Part shown: positions 39,561 through 50,368 of the stretch, in pieces | How positions within the stretch are numbered: position 1 is the first letter of the stretch | How the letters are laid out: every line of letters begins with the position of its first letter | Source: Kribbia dieselivorans NBRC 106261 | GTDB lineage: Bacteria > Actinomycetota > Actinomycetes > Actinomycetales > Dermatophilaceae | Direction of reading: 5' to 3' | DNA: 55,624 nucleotides | Assembly (NCBI RefSeq): GCF_001552435.1 | Contig: NZ_BCRE01000051.1 | Location: 1 to 55,624, forward strand | The notes under the pieces: generated by a model | Databases searched by the model: none | Told to the model about the DNA's origin: nothing | What the model saw: only the letters and a program-made list of their open reading frames with translations | Program-made: the position numbers and the translations under genes

Positions 39561-41627
39561 TCATTCTGCCCCGAAGGAGCGCCGTGGGCGGTATCCACCG
39601 TCGCGCGAGCCCGACTCTCGGTGCCCGCCGTCGCGGTAACCGCCACGACCACCCTCGCGTCGAGCGCCCTCACGTCCCTGGCCACCACGGCCGTAACCGC
39701 CGCGGCCTGCGCCGGGCCGACCACCGCGGCGCGGCGGGTCGACCAACCGGCGGAACGACTCCTCCGAAATGGGCTCACCGCTGGTCGGGGTGGCACCGGC
39801 CGCCTCGAGCACCGGGTCGCCGGGGGCAACCTTGACGGGCTCGACCTCCACGCCGGCCTCGCGCGCGATGCGCTGCATCTGGCGCTTCTGGTGCGGCAGG
39901 GCGAGGGTGAACACCGCGCCCTCCTCACCGGCGCGCGCCGTACGACCCGCGCGGTGCAGGTAATCCTTGTGGTCGGCCGGCGGGTCCGCCTGCAGCACGA
40001 CGGAGACATCGTCGACGTGGATGCCGCGCGCGGCGACATCCGTGGCGACGAGCACCGGCAGGGTGCCGTCGCGGAAGGCGCCCAGCACGCGGTTGCGCGC
40101 CCCCTGGGTCAGTCCGCCGTGCAGGGCCGCGGCCATGACGCCTTCCTCGCGCAACTGCCGCGCGACCCGGTCGGCGCCGAGCTTGGTGCGGCAGAAGACG
40201 ACGGTGCGGCCGGACCGGTTGGCGACGTGGGCGGTGATGACCTTCTTGTCCTGCGGGTCGATGAGCAGGATGTGGTGCTCCATCGTCTCCACGGATGCGG
40301 TGGCGTCGTCGGTCGAGTGGACCACCGGGTCGACGAGGTAGCGCGTGACGAGCTCGTCGATGCCGCTGTCGAGGGTGGCGGAGAAGAGGAGCTTCTGGGC
40401 CGTCTCGGGGATCGCGTCAAGGATGTCGGTCACGGTCGGCAGGAAGCCCATGTCGGCCATGTGGTCGGCCTCGTCCAGGACGACGACCTCGACCTCGTCG
40501 AGTTCGACGACACCGCGTTCACGCAGATCCTGAAGGCGCCCCGGCGTGGCGATGAGCACCTCGACGCCACGCTCGAGGGCGTTGATCTGGTTGGTGTAGC
40601 TCAGACCGCCGGCCACGAGGCGGTGTCGCAGCCCGAGCACGTGCACGAGCGGCTCGAGCGCATCGGAGATCTGCATGGCCAGTTCGCGGGTCGGGCTCAG
40701 GATGAGGGCACGCGGGCGATGCCGATGGGCGCGCTGCCCGTCGTCGAGGCGGGTCAGCAGCGGCAGGCCGAAGGCGAGGGTCTTGCCCGAGCCGGTCTGG
40801 CCGCGGCCCAGGACGTCCTTGCCGTTCAGCGCGTCGGGGACGGTCGCAGCCTGGATCGGGAAGGGGCTGGTGATGCCGTCGCGGGCCAGTCGCTCGACGA
40901 GCTTGGGCGGCAGGCCGAGGGCGGCGAAGCCGTTGTCCTCGCTGACCTCGACCGGGCCGGTGGCGGAGGTGCGGGTCGCCTTGGTCCAGGTGTCCGCCTC
41001 CATCCGCTCGGACTCGGCATCGTGCTCGTCGTGGCGTGCCGGTGCGCGGTCGTCGAAGCGGCGGCGCTGTCGGTCGTCACGGTCACCGAAGGTGCGACGC
41101 GGACGGTCATCCCGATCCTCGAAACGACGGGGACGGTCATCGCGGTCACCGAAGTTACGACGCGGACGGTCATCCCGATCCTCGAAACGACGGGGACGGT
41201 CATCGCGGTCACCGAAGGTGCGACGCGGACGGTCATCGCGGTCACCGAAGGTGCGACGCGGACGGTCATCGCGGTCCCAGCGGTTGGCCTGGGTCGGACG
41301 CCCCTGGCGGTCCACACGCTTGGGCCGGTCGTCGCGGTTCTCGAAACGACGGGGACGGTCGTCACGCTCGCCGAAGGTGCGGCGAGGCCGGTCGTCCCGG
41401 TCCTCGAACCGACGCGGACGCTCGTCGTCGAACCGGCGTGGCCGCTCACCGCGCTCCTCGAACCGACGCGGACGGCGAGGCTCCACCTCACCGTGGCCAC
41501 GGCGCTCCTCGCGGGCCTGGCGGAAGGGCTGGTTCGCGCCCGGCCCACCGGTGGGCTTACGGCGCTCCGCCTTTTTCGCGGTCGACCAACGGGCCTTCTT
41601 GTTGGGGTTGCTCGATTGTTTGGGCAT
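39561..41627 (-). CDS. DEAD-box RNA helicase with Arg/Asp-rich N-terminal repeats
   Basis: A 688-residue protein. Residues 1-~215 are disordered and consist of about a dozen 10-11-residue repeats of the form DDRPRRTFGDR/DDRPRRFEDR. The helicase core has Q motif FAALGLPPKLVERLARDGI, Walker A GRGQTGSGKT, DEAD in VVLDEADHMADMGF, LLFSATLDSGI (SAT), VLVATDVAARGIHV and HRAGRTAR. The tail is Gly/Arg-rich (GRGGYGRGG). It probably remodels structured RNA or ribosome precursors, as RhlE/CsdA proteins do. The charged repeats suggest RNA binding or condensate formation (inference). Confidence 0.92.
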   Translation of the reverse strand: MPKQSSNPNKKARWSTAKKAERRKPTGGPGANQPFRQAREERRGHGEVEPRRPRRFEERGERPRRFDDERPRRFEDRDDRPRRTFGERDDRPRRFENRDDRPKRVDRQGRPTQANRWDRDDRPRRTFGDRDDRPRRTFGDRDDRPRRFEDRDDRPRRNFGDRDDRPRRFEDRDDRPRRTFGDRDDRQRRRFDDRAPARHDEHDAESERMEADTWTKATRTSATGPVEVSEDNGFAALGLPPKLVERLARDGITSPFPIQAATVPDALNGKDVLGRGQTGSGKTLAFGLPLLTRLDDGQRAHRHRPRALILSPTRELAMQISDALEPLVHVLGLRHRLVAGGLSYTNQINALERGVEVLIATPGRLQDLRERGVVELDEVEVVVLDEADHMADMGFLPTVTDILDAIPETAQKLLFSATLDSGIDELVTRYLVDPVVHSTDDATASVETMEHHILLIDPQDKKVITAHVANRSGRTVVFCRTKLGADRVARQLREEGVMAAALHGGLTQGARNRVLGAFRDGTLPVLVATDVAARGIHVDDVSVVLQADPPADHKDYLHRAGRTARAGEEGAVFTLALPHQKRQMQRIAREAGVEVEPVKVAPGDPVLEAAGATPTSGEPISEESFRRLVDPPRRGGRPGAGRGGYGRGGQGREGARREGGRGGYRDGGHRESGSRDGGYRPRRSFGAE
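41081..41480 (-). repeat. Degenerate 30-33-base coding repeats
   Basis: Within the RNA helicase gene, units of 33 or 30 bases (for example ACGGTCATCGCGGTCACCGA onwards) repeat about a dozen times with two alternating types, ending TFGDR or FEDR. Some neighbouring copies are identical (41212-41277), a sign of recent duplication. Confidence 0.85.
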
Positions 41628-41757
41628 GCCTCATCACTGCTTTCGTGACTCGAGTCAGGATCGTCTCGAGCCACGCCGCGCGTGACCTGTTCAGACGAGC
41701 CTCAGGCGCGCAGAGCGCCAGCGGGCCGGGACGACGGTCGTCGATCCGGCATGGTTT

Positions 41758-41786
41758 CGGGGCGGCCCAGGTCATGGGCCGCCCCG
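41758..41786 (-). terminator. Hairpin downstream of tmRNA
   Basis: Twelve-base perfect arms (CGGGGCGGCCCA and its complement) with a five-base loop lie 24 bases beyond the tmRNA 3' end on the minus strand. No U tract follows. It also falls between tmRNA and the RNA helicase promoter region. Confidence 0.6.
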
Positions 41787-41809
41787 ATCAACATGTGCGA
41801 CGTGTGCGC

Positions 41810-42175
41810 TGGTGGAGGTGGCGGGAATTGAACCCGCGTCCACTGACAGCCGAACAGGGCTTCTCCGGGCGCAGTGCGCTATGGATTTTCTCGGCTCCGG
41901 GGCTCGCACGCACACGTTCCCCGACAAGCCCAGTCGAGTAGGAGTCCCGCGCCGTCCCTCGACATGACGACGCAGCAAGATCTCTAGCTGACGCTGGTTA
42001 CTGAGACGAGATCAGGCTCAGGCCAACGGACTTCGGGCTCGCTCAGGCGGCGAGGGCGAAGTCGGTGCGCTTGGAATTGGCACCTATTGGTTTGCAGAGA
42101 GCGTTTACGAGATAACTCTGCATCCTCGACCCGCTTCCCCTGGAGGACCGACCAATGTCGAAACCGATCACCCCC
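41810..42175 (-). ncRNA. ssrA: Transfer-messenger RNA (tmRNA)
   Basis: A 366-base RNA that rescues stalled ribosomes together with SmpB. The 5' end GGGGGTG pairs with 3' CACCTCC, followed by A and encoded CCA (41812-41810). The 5' half has GGTTTCGACA, the 3' half the T arm GCGGG-TTCAATT-CCCGC. After AATAGGT the tag reading frame runs 42081-42043 and encodes ANSKRTDFALAA-stop, ending in the ALAA degron seen in most bacteria. In other actinobacteria it usually lies near smpB; here smpB is 5 kb away. Confidence 0.95.
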
Positions 42176-42324
42176 AAGGTGGGGCACACGTCACACTGTT
42201 GAGTTGTCACCCGGCACGAGGAGTGTCGCACCGAGAAGAATCAGTATCTCAGCCAACGCACTCCCACGCAAAGTCATTCCCGCCACCTCTCCCCGTGGGC
42301 GACGCGCTGTGGTGGGGTGGGTCC

Positions 42325-43347
<1,023 letters not shown>

Positions 43348-43352
43348 CCGAT

Positions 43353-43389
43353 GGGTGGTCGGTGGGTTCCCACGCCGCGCCGACCACCC
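43353..43389 (+). terminator. Hairpin downstream of the MDR oxidoreductase
   Basis: Ten-base arms GGGTGGTCGG/CCGACCACCC flank a 17-base loop that itself contains TGGG-TTC-CCA. It begins six bases after the stop and separates the gene from pyc. Confidence 0.6.
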
Positions 43390-43464
43390 TAGGGTTCGCG
43401 GAAAACCGCACTGGCCCACCGGCTGGGGCGGCGGCAGGCAGACCTCCACCCACCGTCGGGAGTC

Positions 43465-46400
43465 ATGATGTTCCAGAAGATCCTTGTTGCCAACCGCGGC
43501 GAGATCGCCGTCCGCGCGTTCCGCGCGGCCACCGAGCTAGGGGCCCACACCGTCGCTGTGTTCCCCGCCGAGGATCGGCGCTCCGAGCACCGGGTCAAGG
43601 CCGATGAGGCCTACGAGATCGGCGAGCCCGGCCACCCCGTGCGGGCCTACCTCGACCCCGAGGGCATTGTCGCGGTCGCCGTCGAGTCCCGCGCCGACGC
43701 GATCTACCCGGGGTACGGCTTCCTCTCCGAGAACCCCGACCTTGCCGAGGCCTGCGACCGAGCCGGAGTCACGTTCATCGGCCCCTCGTCGGACGTGCTC
43801 CACCTCACCGGGAACAAGGCCCACGCCATCGCCGCCGCCCGTGCGGCGGGCCTGCCCACACTGCGCTCCGCCGAGCCGACCACCGACGTCGAGGCCCTGA
43901 TCGGCGAGGCCGAGGAGATCGGCTTCCCGGTTTTCGTCAAGGCCGTCGCGGGCGGTGGTGGCCGAGGGATGCGTCGGGTCGAGCGTCGCGAGGACCTGCG
44001 TGAGGCCATCACGGCGGCGATGCGCGAGGCGGAGTCGGCGTTCGGCGATGCGACCGTCTTCCTCGAGGAGGCCGTCGTCGAGCCGCGGCACATCGAGGTC
44101 CAGATCCTCGCCGACGGCCACGGCAATGTCGTGCACCTCTTCGAGCGCGACTGTTCCGTGCAGCGCCGCCACCAGAAGGTCGTCGAGATCGCCCCGGCCC
44201 CGAATCTCGACCCGCAGCTGCGTGACCAGATCTGCGCCCACGCCGTCGCCTTCGCGAAGCACATCGGGTACGTCAACGCCGGCACGGTCGAGTTCCTCCT
44301 CGCCCCGAACGGGCGCTACGTCTTCATCGAGATGAACCCGCGCATCCAGGTCGAGCACACGGTGACCGAGGAGGTCACCGACGTCGACCTCGTCCAGGCC
44401 CAGATGCGGATCGCCGCCGGCGAGAGCCTGAACGACCTCGGGCTGGTGCAGGAGAACATCACCCTGCGCGGTGCGGCGCTGCAGTGCCGCATCACCACCG
44501 AGGACCCGACGAACGGGTTCCGCCCCGACACCGGTGAGATCACCGCCTACCGCTCCGCCGGTGGCGCGGGCGTGCGTCTGGATGGCGGCACGATCTTCGT
44601 CGGCGCGCAGATCGGCGCCCATTTCGACTCGATGCTCGTCAAGCTGACCTGCCGCGGCGCCGACTTCCCCTCGGCCGTGCGCCGGGCGCGGCGCGCGTTG
44701 GCGGAGTTCCGGATCCGTGGCGTCGCGACGAACATGCCGTTCCTGCAGGCGTTGCTCGACGAGCCGGACTTCCTCGCCGGGCGGCTGAACACGGCGTTCA
44801 TCGAGCAGCACCCCTCGCTGATGACCGCCCGCGTGCCGGCCGACCGGGCCACCAAGGTGATCTCCTACCTCGCGCACATGACGGTCAACCAGCCGCACGG
44901 CCCCAGCCGCGGCCGATTCGCGCCGCGCACCAAACTGCCGGCGCTGGACACCTCGACCCCGGTGCCCCCGGGCTCGCGCGACCTGCTGCTGCGCGAAGGC
45001 CCGCAGAAGTGGGCTCAGGCGCTGCGCGAGCAGACCCACGTCGGAGTCACCGAGACGACGTTCCGAGACGCGCACCAGTCACTCCTCGCCACCCGCGTGC
45101 GCACCCGTGACCTGCTGCACGTCGCTCCGCATGTGGCTCGCCGCACCCCACAACTGCTCTCGGTCGAATGCTGGGGCGGAGCGACGTACGACGTGGCCCT
45201 GCGCTTCCTCTCGGAGGACCCGTGGGAGCGGCTGGCCGCGCTGCGCGAGGCCATGCCGAACCTGCCGTTGCAGATGCTGCTGCGCGGGCGCAACACGGTG
45301 GGCTACACCGCCTACCCGACCGCCGTCACCGACGCGTTCGTCCACGAGGCGGCGCGCACCGGAGTCGACGTGTTCCGGATCTTCGACGCGCTCAACGACG
45401 TCGACCAGATGCGCCCGGCCATCGAGGCGGTGCGCGACACCGGCACCGCCGTCGCGGAGGTGGCCCTGTGCTACACCTCCGACCTCACCGACCCGGGCGA
45501 GAGGCTCTACACCCTCGACTACTACCTCCGCCTGGCCGAGCAGATCGTGCAGTCCGGCGCGCACGTGCTGGCGATCAAGGACATGGCCGGGCTGCTGAGG
45601 GTGCCGGCCGCGACAACGCTCGTCACGGCGCTCCGCGAACGATTCGACCTGCCGGTGCACCTGCACACGCACGACACCGCCGGCGGCCAGTTGGCCACGC
45701 TCATCGCCGCGATCAACGCCGGCGTCGACGCCGTCGACGTCGCGTCGGGGCCGATGGCCGGCGGCACCTCGCAGGTCTCCATGGCCGCCTTGGTGGCCGC
45801 AACGCAGGGCACCGCCCGCGAGACCGGGCTCGACCTCGCCGCAGTCTGCGACCTCGAGCCGTACTGGGAGTCGGCGCGCGAGATGTACTTCCCCTTCGAG
45901 TCGGGTCTCAGGGCCCCGACCGGGCGCGTGTACACCCACGAGATCCCCGGTGGTCAGCTGTCGAACCTGCGCCAGCAGGCCATCGCCCTGGGGCTCGGCG
46001 AGCGTTTCGAGGCGATCGAGGACATGTACGCCGCGGCCAACGACATCCTCGGCAACATCGTCAAGGTCACGCCCAGTTCGAAGGTCGTCGGTGACCTCGC
46101 CCTGGCCCTTGTCGGCGCCAACGCGGATCCGAAGGACTTCGAGGCCAACCCCACGGCCTACGACATTCCCGGATCGGTGATCGGCTTCCTCGCCGGTGAC
46201 CTTGGCGACCCACCCGGTGGCTGGCCCGAGCCGTTCCGGACCAAGGCCCTCGCGGGACGCGAGGTCACCCCGCCGCAGGTCACGCTCGCCGACGAGGATG
46301 CGCAGTCGCTGGCCGTCGAGCCGCGGGGCACGCTCAACCGGCTGCTGTTCCCCGGCCCGACCCGGGACTTCCTGGAGTCACGGGCGGCGTACTCGGACCT

Positions 46401-46845
46401 GTCGGTGCTCGGGACCCGCGAGTTTCTGCACGGCATGGACCTCGGCGTCGAACATGAGGTCGACTTGGAGAAGGGCAAGAAGCTCTTCCTGACGCTCGAG
46501 TCGATCAGCGCACCGGACGAGCGTGGCATGCGGACGGTGATGTGCACCGTCAACGGCCAGATGCGCCCGGTGCAGGTGCGCGATGAGTCGGTCACGGTCG
46601 ACGTCCACGTCGCCGAACGGGCCGACCCGGGCGACAAGGGGCAGGTGCCCGCGCCGTTCGCCGGGGTCGTCAGCCTCAAGGTCGACCAGGGCCAGCAGGT
46701 CGAGGCCGGCGCGGTGGTGGCGACCATCGAGGCGATGAAGATGGAGGCCAACATCACCACGCCGGTGGCCGGTACGGTGCAGCGGTTGGCGATCGGCTCA
46801 CCACAGGCCGTCGAGGGCGGTGACCTGCTCGTCGTCATCGCCTGA
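43465..46845 (+). CDS. pyc: Pyruvate carboxylase
   Basis: A 1126-residue biotin enzyme that makes oxaloacetate from pyruvate and bicarbonate (anaplerosis). Biotin carboxylase domain (1-~450): FQKILVANRGEIAVRAFRAA, ATP-grasp loop KAVAGGGGRGMR, and FIEMNPRIQVEHTVTEEVTD. Carboxyltransferase domain (~515-800): ETTFRDAHQSLLATR, and LHTHDTAGGQLATLIAA with metal-binding histidines. Biotinyl domain at the end: IEAMKMEANI with the biotinylated Lys. Length is normal. Start ATG 43465 or the next codon, 43468. Confidence 0.97.
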   Translation: MMFQKILVANRGEIAVRAFRAATELGAHTVAVFPAEDRRSEHRVKADEAYEIGEPGHPVRAYLDPEGIVAVAVESRADAIYPGYGFLSENPDLAEACDRAGVTFIGPSSDVLHLTGNKAHAIAAARAAGLPTLRSAEPTTDVEALIGEAEEIGFPVFVKAVAGGGGRGMRRVERREDLREAITAAMREAESAFGDATVFLEEAVVEPRHIEVQILADGHGNVVHLFERDCSVQRRHQKVVEIAPAPNLDPQLRDQICAHAVAFAKHIGYVNAGTVEFLLAPNGRYVFIEMNPRIQVEHTVTEEVTDVDLVQAQMRIAAGESLNDLGLVQENITLRGAALQCRITTEDPTNGFRPDTGEITAYRSAGGAGVRLDGGTIFVGAQIGAHFDSMLVKLTCRGADFPSAVRRARRALAEFRIRGVATNMPFLQALLDEPDFLAGRLNTAFIEQHPSLMTARVPADRATKVISYLAHMTVNQPHGPSRGRFAPRTKLPALDTSTPVPPGSRDLLLREGPQKWAQALREQTHVGVTETTFRDAHQSLLATRVRTRDLLHVAPHVARRTPQLLSVECWGGATYDVALRFLSEDPWERLAALREAMPNLPLQMLLRGRNTVGYTAYPTAVTDAFVHEAARTGVDVFRIFDALNDVDQMRPAIEAVRDTGTAVAEVALCYTSDLTDPGERLYTLDYYLRLAEQIVQSGAHVLAIKDMAGLLRVPAATTLVTALRERFDLPVHLHTHDTAGGQLATLIAAINAGVDAVDVASGPMAGGTSQVSMAALVAATQGTARETGLDLAAVCDLEPYWESAREMYFPFESGLRAPTGRVYTHEIPGGQLSNLRQQAIALGLGERFEAIEDMYAAANDILGNIVKVTPSSKVVGDLALALVGANADPKDFEANPTAYDIPGSVIGFLAGDLGDPPGGWPEPFRTKALAGREVTPPQVTLADEDAQSLAVEPRGTLNRLLFPGPTRDFLESRAAYSDLSVLGTREFLHGMDLGVEHEVDLEKGKKLFLTLESISAPDERGMRTVMCTVNGQMRPVQVRDESVTVDVHVAERADPGDKGQVPAPFAGVVSLKVDQGQQVEAGAVVATIEAMKMEANITTPVAGTVQRLAIGSPQAVEGGDLLVVIA

Positions 46846-46979
46846 GCGGGTCGCTCGCCGCGGCCGGGGCGACCGGCCGATCCGGATTGGTCGACCGCCA
46901 GACCCTCACCACGGCGATCCGATGTGCTTATGGTGGGTGCGCAACTGACCGACACATCGATCAACCCCAGGAGGGCCAC

Positions 46980-47150
46980 ATGGGTATTTCGGACAAGTTC
47001 GAGGACGCCAAGGACCAGGCCGTCGGCGAGGCCAAGCAGAAGATCGGCGAAGCGACCGACGACAACCAGCTCCAGGCCGAGGGCCACGTGCAGGAGGCCA
47101 AGGGCAAGCTCGGCGAGACCGTCGAGAACATCAAGGACAAGTTGAGCTGA
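46980..47150 (+). CDS. CsbD family stress protein
   Basis: A 56-residue, highly charged protein of the CsbD family: FEDAKDQAVGEAKQKIGEAT and EAKGKLGETVENIKDKLS. Members are small, induced by general stress in several bacteria, and predicted to be intrinsically helical/disordered; molecular function unknown. The ATG at 46980 is preceded by AGGAGGGCC, a strong ribosome site, which decides the start against the longer frame from 46887. Confidence 0.9.
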   Translation: MGISDKFEDAKDQAVGEAKQKIGEATDDNQLQAEGHVQEAKGKLGETVENIKDKLS

Positions 47151-47168
47151 CGCTCTCCACCACGGTCA

Positions 47169-47202
47169 CAGGCCCGGTCGTCACCCCCGACGACCGGGCC
47201 TG
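47169..47202. terminator. Hairpin between csbD-family gene and smpB
   Basis: Fourteen-base perfect arms (CAGGCCCGGTCGTC and complement) enclose a six-base loop ACCCCC. It lies between convergent genes and probably ends both transcripts. Confidence 0.7.
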
Positions 47203-47231
47203 ACCGCATCTACGGCCGGGATCGACACCCG

Positions 47232-47714
47232 TCAGCGGCGGCGGAAGATCGCGCGCTCCGCTTCTCGCTGGTCCTGACGTTCGCGCAGGGCATGGCGTTT
47301 GTCGTACATCTTCTTACCGGTGGCCAAGGCGATCTCGACCTTGACCCGCCCCTCCTTGAAGTACAGCTTGAGCGGCACGATCGTGCGGCCCGACTCCTTG
47401 GTCTTGGCGGCCAACTTGTCCAGTTCGGCGCGGTGCAACAACAGTTTGCGGCGTCGGCGCGGGGTGTGGTTGGTCCAGGTGCCCTGCACGTACTCGGGGA
47501 TGTGCACGCCCTCGAGGTACAGCTCATCGCCGTAGAACACGCAGAAACCGTCGACCAGCGAGGCGCGCCCCTCGCGCAGGGACTTGACCTCGGTGCCCAT
47601 CAAGGCGACACCGGCCTCGAAGGTGTCCTCGATGTGGTAGTCGTGCCGCGCCTTGCGGTTGGAGGCGATGACCTTGTTGCGCGGGTCATCCTTCGCCTTC
47701 GCCACCCGGTTCAC
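47232..47714 (-). CDS. smpB: SsrA-binding protein SmpB
   Basis: A 160-residue protein that binds tmRNA and places it in the A site of stalled ribosomes. [39 protein letters not shown] and [13 protein letters not shown] match the family; the basic C-terminus ([15 protein letters not shown]) enters the mRNA channel. Starts are GTG 47714 or GTG 47705; GAGAGG directly precedes the first and is nine bases from the second, so the shorter form is quite possible. Confidence 0.95.
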   Translation of the reverse strand: MNRVAKAKDDPRNKVIASNRKARHDYHIEDTFEAGVALMGTEVKSLREGRASLVDGFCVFYGDELYLEGVHIPEYVQGTWTNHTPRRRRKLLLHRAELDKLAAKTKESGRTIVPLKLYFKEGRVKVEIALATGKKMYDKRHALRERQDQREAERAIFRRR

Positions 47715-47825
47715 CCTCTCGTCGTCGTCATGCCGGCACCGTGCCAGACGGTCTAGATTACCGGAGCGTCGTGCCGTGGCCGAACGGGTTTGCGCCCGTT
47801 GACGTTCGGCCGGGTCGGGGACGGG

Positions 47826-49310
47826 TCAGAGCCACTTGCGCGGGTCGACGGGCACACCGTTCTCGCGCGTCTCGAAGTGCAGGTGACAGCCCGTGGACAT
47901 GCCGGTGGTGCCCTCGCGGGCGATGAGCTCACCGCGCTGGACCCGCCCGCTCGTGCGGACGAACGAGGACAGGTGGTTGTACGTCGTCGCCAGCCCCACG
48001 CCCCGCTTGACGCCATGGTCGATGACGAGTTGGTTGCCGTAACCGCCGGCCACCCCGGCCGAGACGATCGTGCCGCTGGCCGCCGCGTAGACCGGCGCAC
48101 CACAACCGGCGGAGTAGTCGCGGCCGCTGTGCAGGCGCCAGAAGTTCAGGATCGGGTGCAGCCGCGGCCCGAACTCGCTCGTCACGACGCCGTTGGACGG
48201 GGCGGAGATGACGCCGTTGCCCGAGGGCGCCGATTGGGTGGCTCCCCCGCCGCCACTGGAGCCCGAGTTGCTGCTGGCACCGGCCTTCGCCGCCGCCAAC
48301 GCCGCCGCCTGCTCGGCGCGGCGTGCTGCCTTCTCCGACGCGATCCGCTCGGCCCGCAGCCGGGCTCGAAGTGCGCGCGCCTCAAGGATGCCCTGCAACC
48401 GGTTCGACCATGCCTCGGTCTTGGCCAGGGACGCCTCCTCAGCCTTCTTCTGCCGGTCGAACCGAGCCGCCTGGTTGCGCTGCGAGTTCTCGATCCCCCG
48501 CAGCACCGCCTGCGCCGACTCCGCGTCGCGACGGGCCACACCGGCCTGCGCCAACGCGTCCTGCGCCGCCACCTGAGCGTCCTCGGCAGCGCGCTCGGCG
48601 GTGTCGGCGTTGGTCTTGGCGACCTCGCTCTCGCCGCGGAGGGCCTTGAGGTTGTCCTGCTTGGCAACGAGGTTCGCGCGAGTGGTGGCCAGGTCACCGA
48701 TGGCGCTGTTCTGCACCTCCATGACGGTGTCGGCCATGGCCAGACGCGTGGCGAGGTCATCGGGCGACTCGGCGCTCATGGCCACGGACAGCTGGCCGAG
48801 CCCCTGCTCCTGGTACATCTGCGCGGCGAAGCCGGCCACCCGGTCGCGGGTGTCGCTGATCTTGGTGTTCGTCGAGGCGATGTCGTCACGGGCCCGCTGT
48901 TCGTTGGCCTGGGCGACCTTGAGGGCGGCTGCCGCCTCGGCGGCCTTCTCGGCGGCGGCGGCTTCCCGGGCCATGGCCTCGGTGTGCCGCTTGGCCGCGG
49001 CCGTCTCGGCGGAGCGGGCGCTGGTGACCTTCGCGCGGGCCGCGGGCAACTTCGCGCGGGTGCGGTTCAACGCCGCCTGGCTGCGCTGGAGCGCGGCGGA
49101 GGTCTCGTGGATGTCACCGCGCAGCGACTCGGCGCGCTGGTCGGCGCGTTTCTTCTGCTGGCTCGGGTCGTCCGCCGCCACCGCCGGAGCCGACGAGAGC
49201 GTGTCGGTGGCGACCAGCGTGCCACCGGTGAGCACAGCAACGGCCGCCAGCGCGGCAACGGCGGCGCGGGCGGTCGAGTGAGTCTTCTGGGGCTCGTGTG
49301 ACGACGGCAT
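47826..49310 (-). CDS. M23 (LytM-type) peptidoglycan peptidase with long coiled coil
   Basis: A 494-residue secreted protein. Signal peptide (AAVAALAAVAVLTGGTLVAT), then ~300 residues of Ala/Arg/Glu-rich coiled coil, a Gly/Ser linker, and a C-terminal M23 domain: FGPRLHP, HSGRDYS (HxxxD zinc ligands), YNHLSS and HLHFE. All active-site residues are present, so it should be an active endopeptidase rather than an EnvC-type activator. It lies directly downstream of ftsE-ftsX, and coiled-coil hydrolases in this position are typically activated by FtsEX. The ATG at 49310 gives the signal peptide its normal N-terminus. Confidence 0.9.
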   Translation of the reverse strand: MPSSHEPQKTHSTARAAVAALAAVAVLTGGTLVATDTLSSAPAVAADDPSQQKKRADQRAESLRGDIHETSAALQRSQAALNRTRAKLPAARAKVTSARSAETAAAKRHTEAMAREAAAAEKAAEAAAALKVAQANEQRARDDIASTNTKISDTRDRVAGFAAQMYQEQGLGQLSVAMSAESPDDLATRLAMADTVMEVQNSAIGDLATTRANLVAKQDNLKALRGESEVAKTNADTAERAAEDAQVAAQDALAQAGVARRDAESAQAVLRGIENSQRNQAARFDRQKKAEEASLAKTEAWSNRLQGILEARALRARLRAERIASEKAARRAEQAAALAAAKAGASSNSGSSGGGGATQSAPSGNGVISAPSNGVVTSEFGPRLHPILNFWRLHSGRDYSAGCGAPVYAAASGTIVSAGVAGGYGNQLVIDHGVKRGVGLATTYNHLSSFVRTSGRVQRGELIAREGTTGMSTGCHLHFETRENGVPVDPRKWL

Positions 49311-49381
49311 CGCGATCGAGGATAGCCCGATGACCCCCGATCGGGCCAAGGACGCGCCCAACCCTTGTGATGCACCCTCCC

Positions 49382-49431
49382 CGGTTCGAGGTATTACGCG
49401 GCGGGTTCCCGCCGCGTAATACCTCGAACCG
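49382..49431. terminator. 50-bp perfect palindrome downstream of ftsX
   Basis: Two 24-base complementary arms (starting CGGTTCGAGGTATTACGCGG) around a TT loop. Dimensions and outer 11 bases are the same as in the palindrome at 5234-5283. It separates ftsX from the M23 gene on the minus strand, so it would end or attenuate the prfB-ftsEX transcript. Confidence 0.72.
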
Positions 49432-49460
49432 CGAGGGGGCGGACCGTGAGGGGGCGTCGG

Positions 49461-50368
49461 TCAGACGCGCAGGTACCGCCACAGGGTCGTTGCCCCGGTG
49501 ACAACCGCCAGCACGACGACTCCGCCGAGCAGCCACGGTGCGATGACCCACACGTCGGCGGCCCCGATCATCGCCTGGTCGAGCAGGATCGTGTTCAGGT
49601 ACCGGTTGAAGATGAAGTGCACCGTGGCCCACAGCAGCCCGATGGCGCCGAGGGTGCCGATGACGCCGGCGATGATGACCTCGAGAAGGAACGGAGTACG
49701 AATCGTCCAGTTCGACGCTCCGACCAATTTCATGATGGAGATCTCGCGGCGTCGGGTGAACGCGGCCTGCCGGATCGTCGTGCCCATGAGCAGCACGGCA
49801 CACAGCGCCATCAGCGCCGCCAGCAGGACCGAGAACCCGGTGATGTAGTTGATCACCTTGAAGAAGCGGTTGAGGACCTTTTCCTGGTCCTGCACGCTGG
49901 CCACGCCCGGGGCGCCCTGGAATGACGAGACGACGACGTCGTACCGGCTGGGGTCGGACAACTGGACGCGGTAGGACTGCGGGATGTCACCGACGCGGAC
50001 GTTCTCCGAGATCGGGCTGTTCTTGAACTGCTCCCGGAACCGGTCGAACGCCTCCTGCTCGGACTCGTAGTAGACGTTCTCGACCAGCGGGCGCAACTCG
50101 TCGAGTTGAGACTCGATCGTGCTCTTCTGCGCGTCGGTGACCGCACCGCCGTCACAGTTCGGTTGGGCCGAGGTGTCGGTGCACAGGTAGATCGACACCT
50201 GGACCCGGTCGTACCAGTACCCCTTCATCTGGTCGGCCTGGCGCTGCGCCAACAGCCCGAGACCGAGCAGGTAGACCGAGACCAGCGTGACCAGGACGAC
50301 GGCCAGGGCCGTGGACAGGTTGCGGCGAATGCCGTTCCACGCATCCGCCATGATCGTGCCCAGCCCCA

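Noticed and set aside
41081-41480. Regular 30-33-base repeats that look like a CRISPR array
   Set aside because: They are in frame within the DEAD-box helicase gene, encode DDRPRR units, have no unique spacers and no cas genes nearby.
42043-42231. Small protein ending in ALAA on the minus strand
   Set aside because: The frame is the tmRNA tag sequence read with upstream RNA, not an independent gene.
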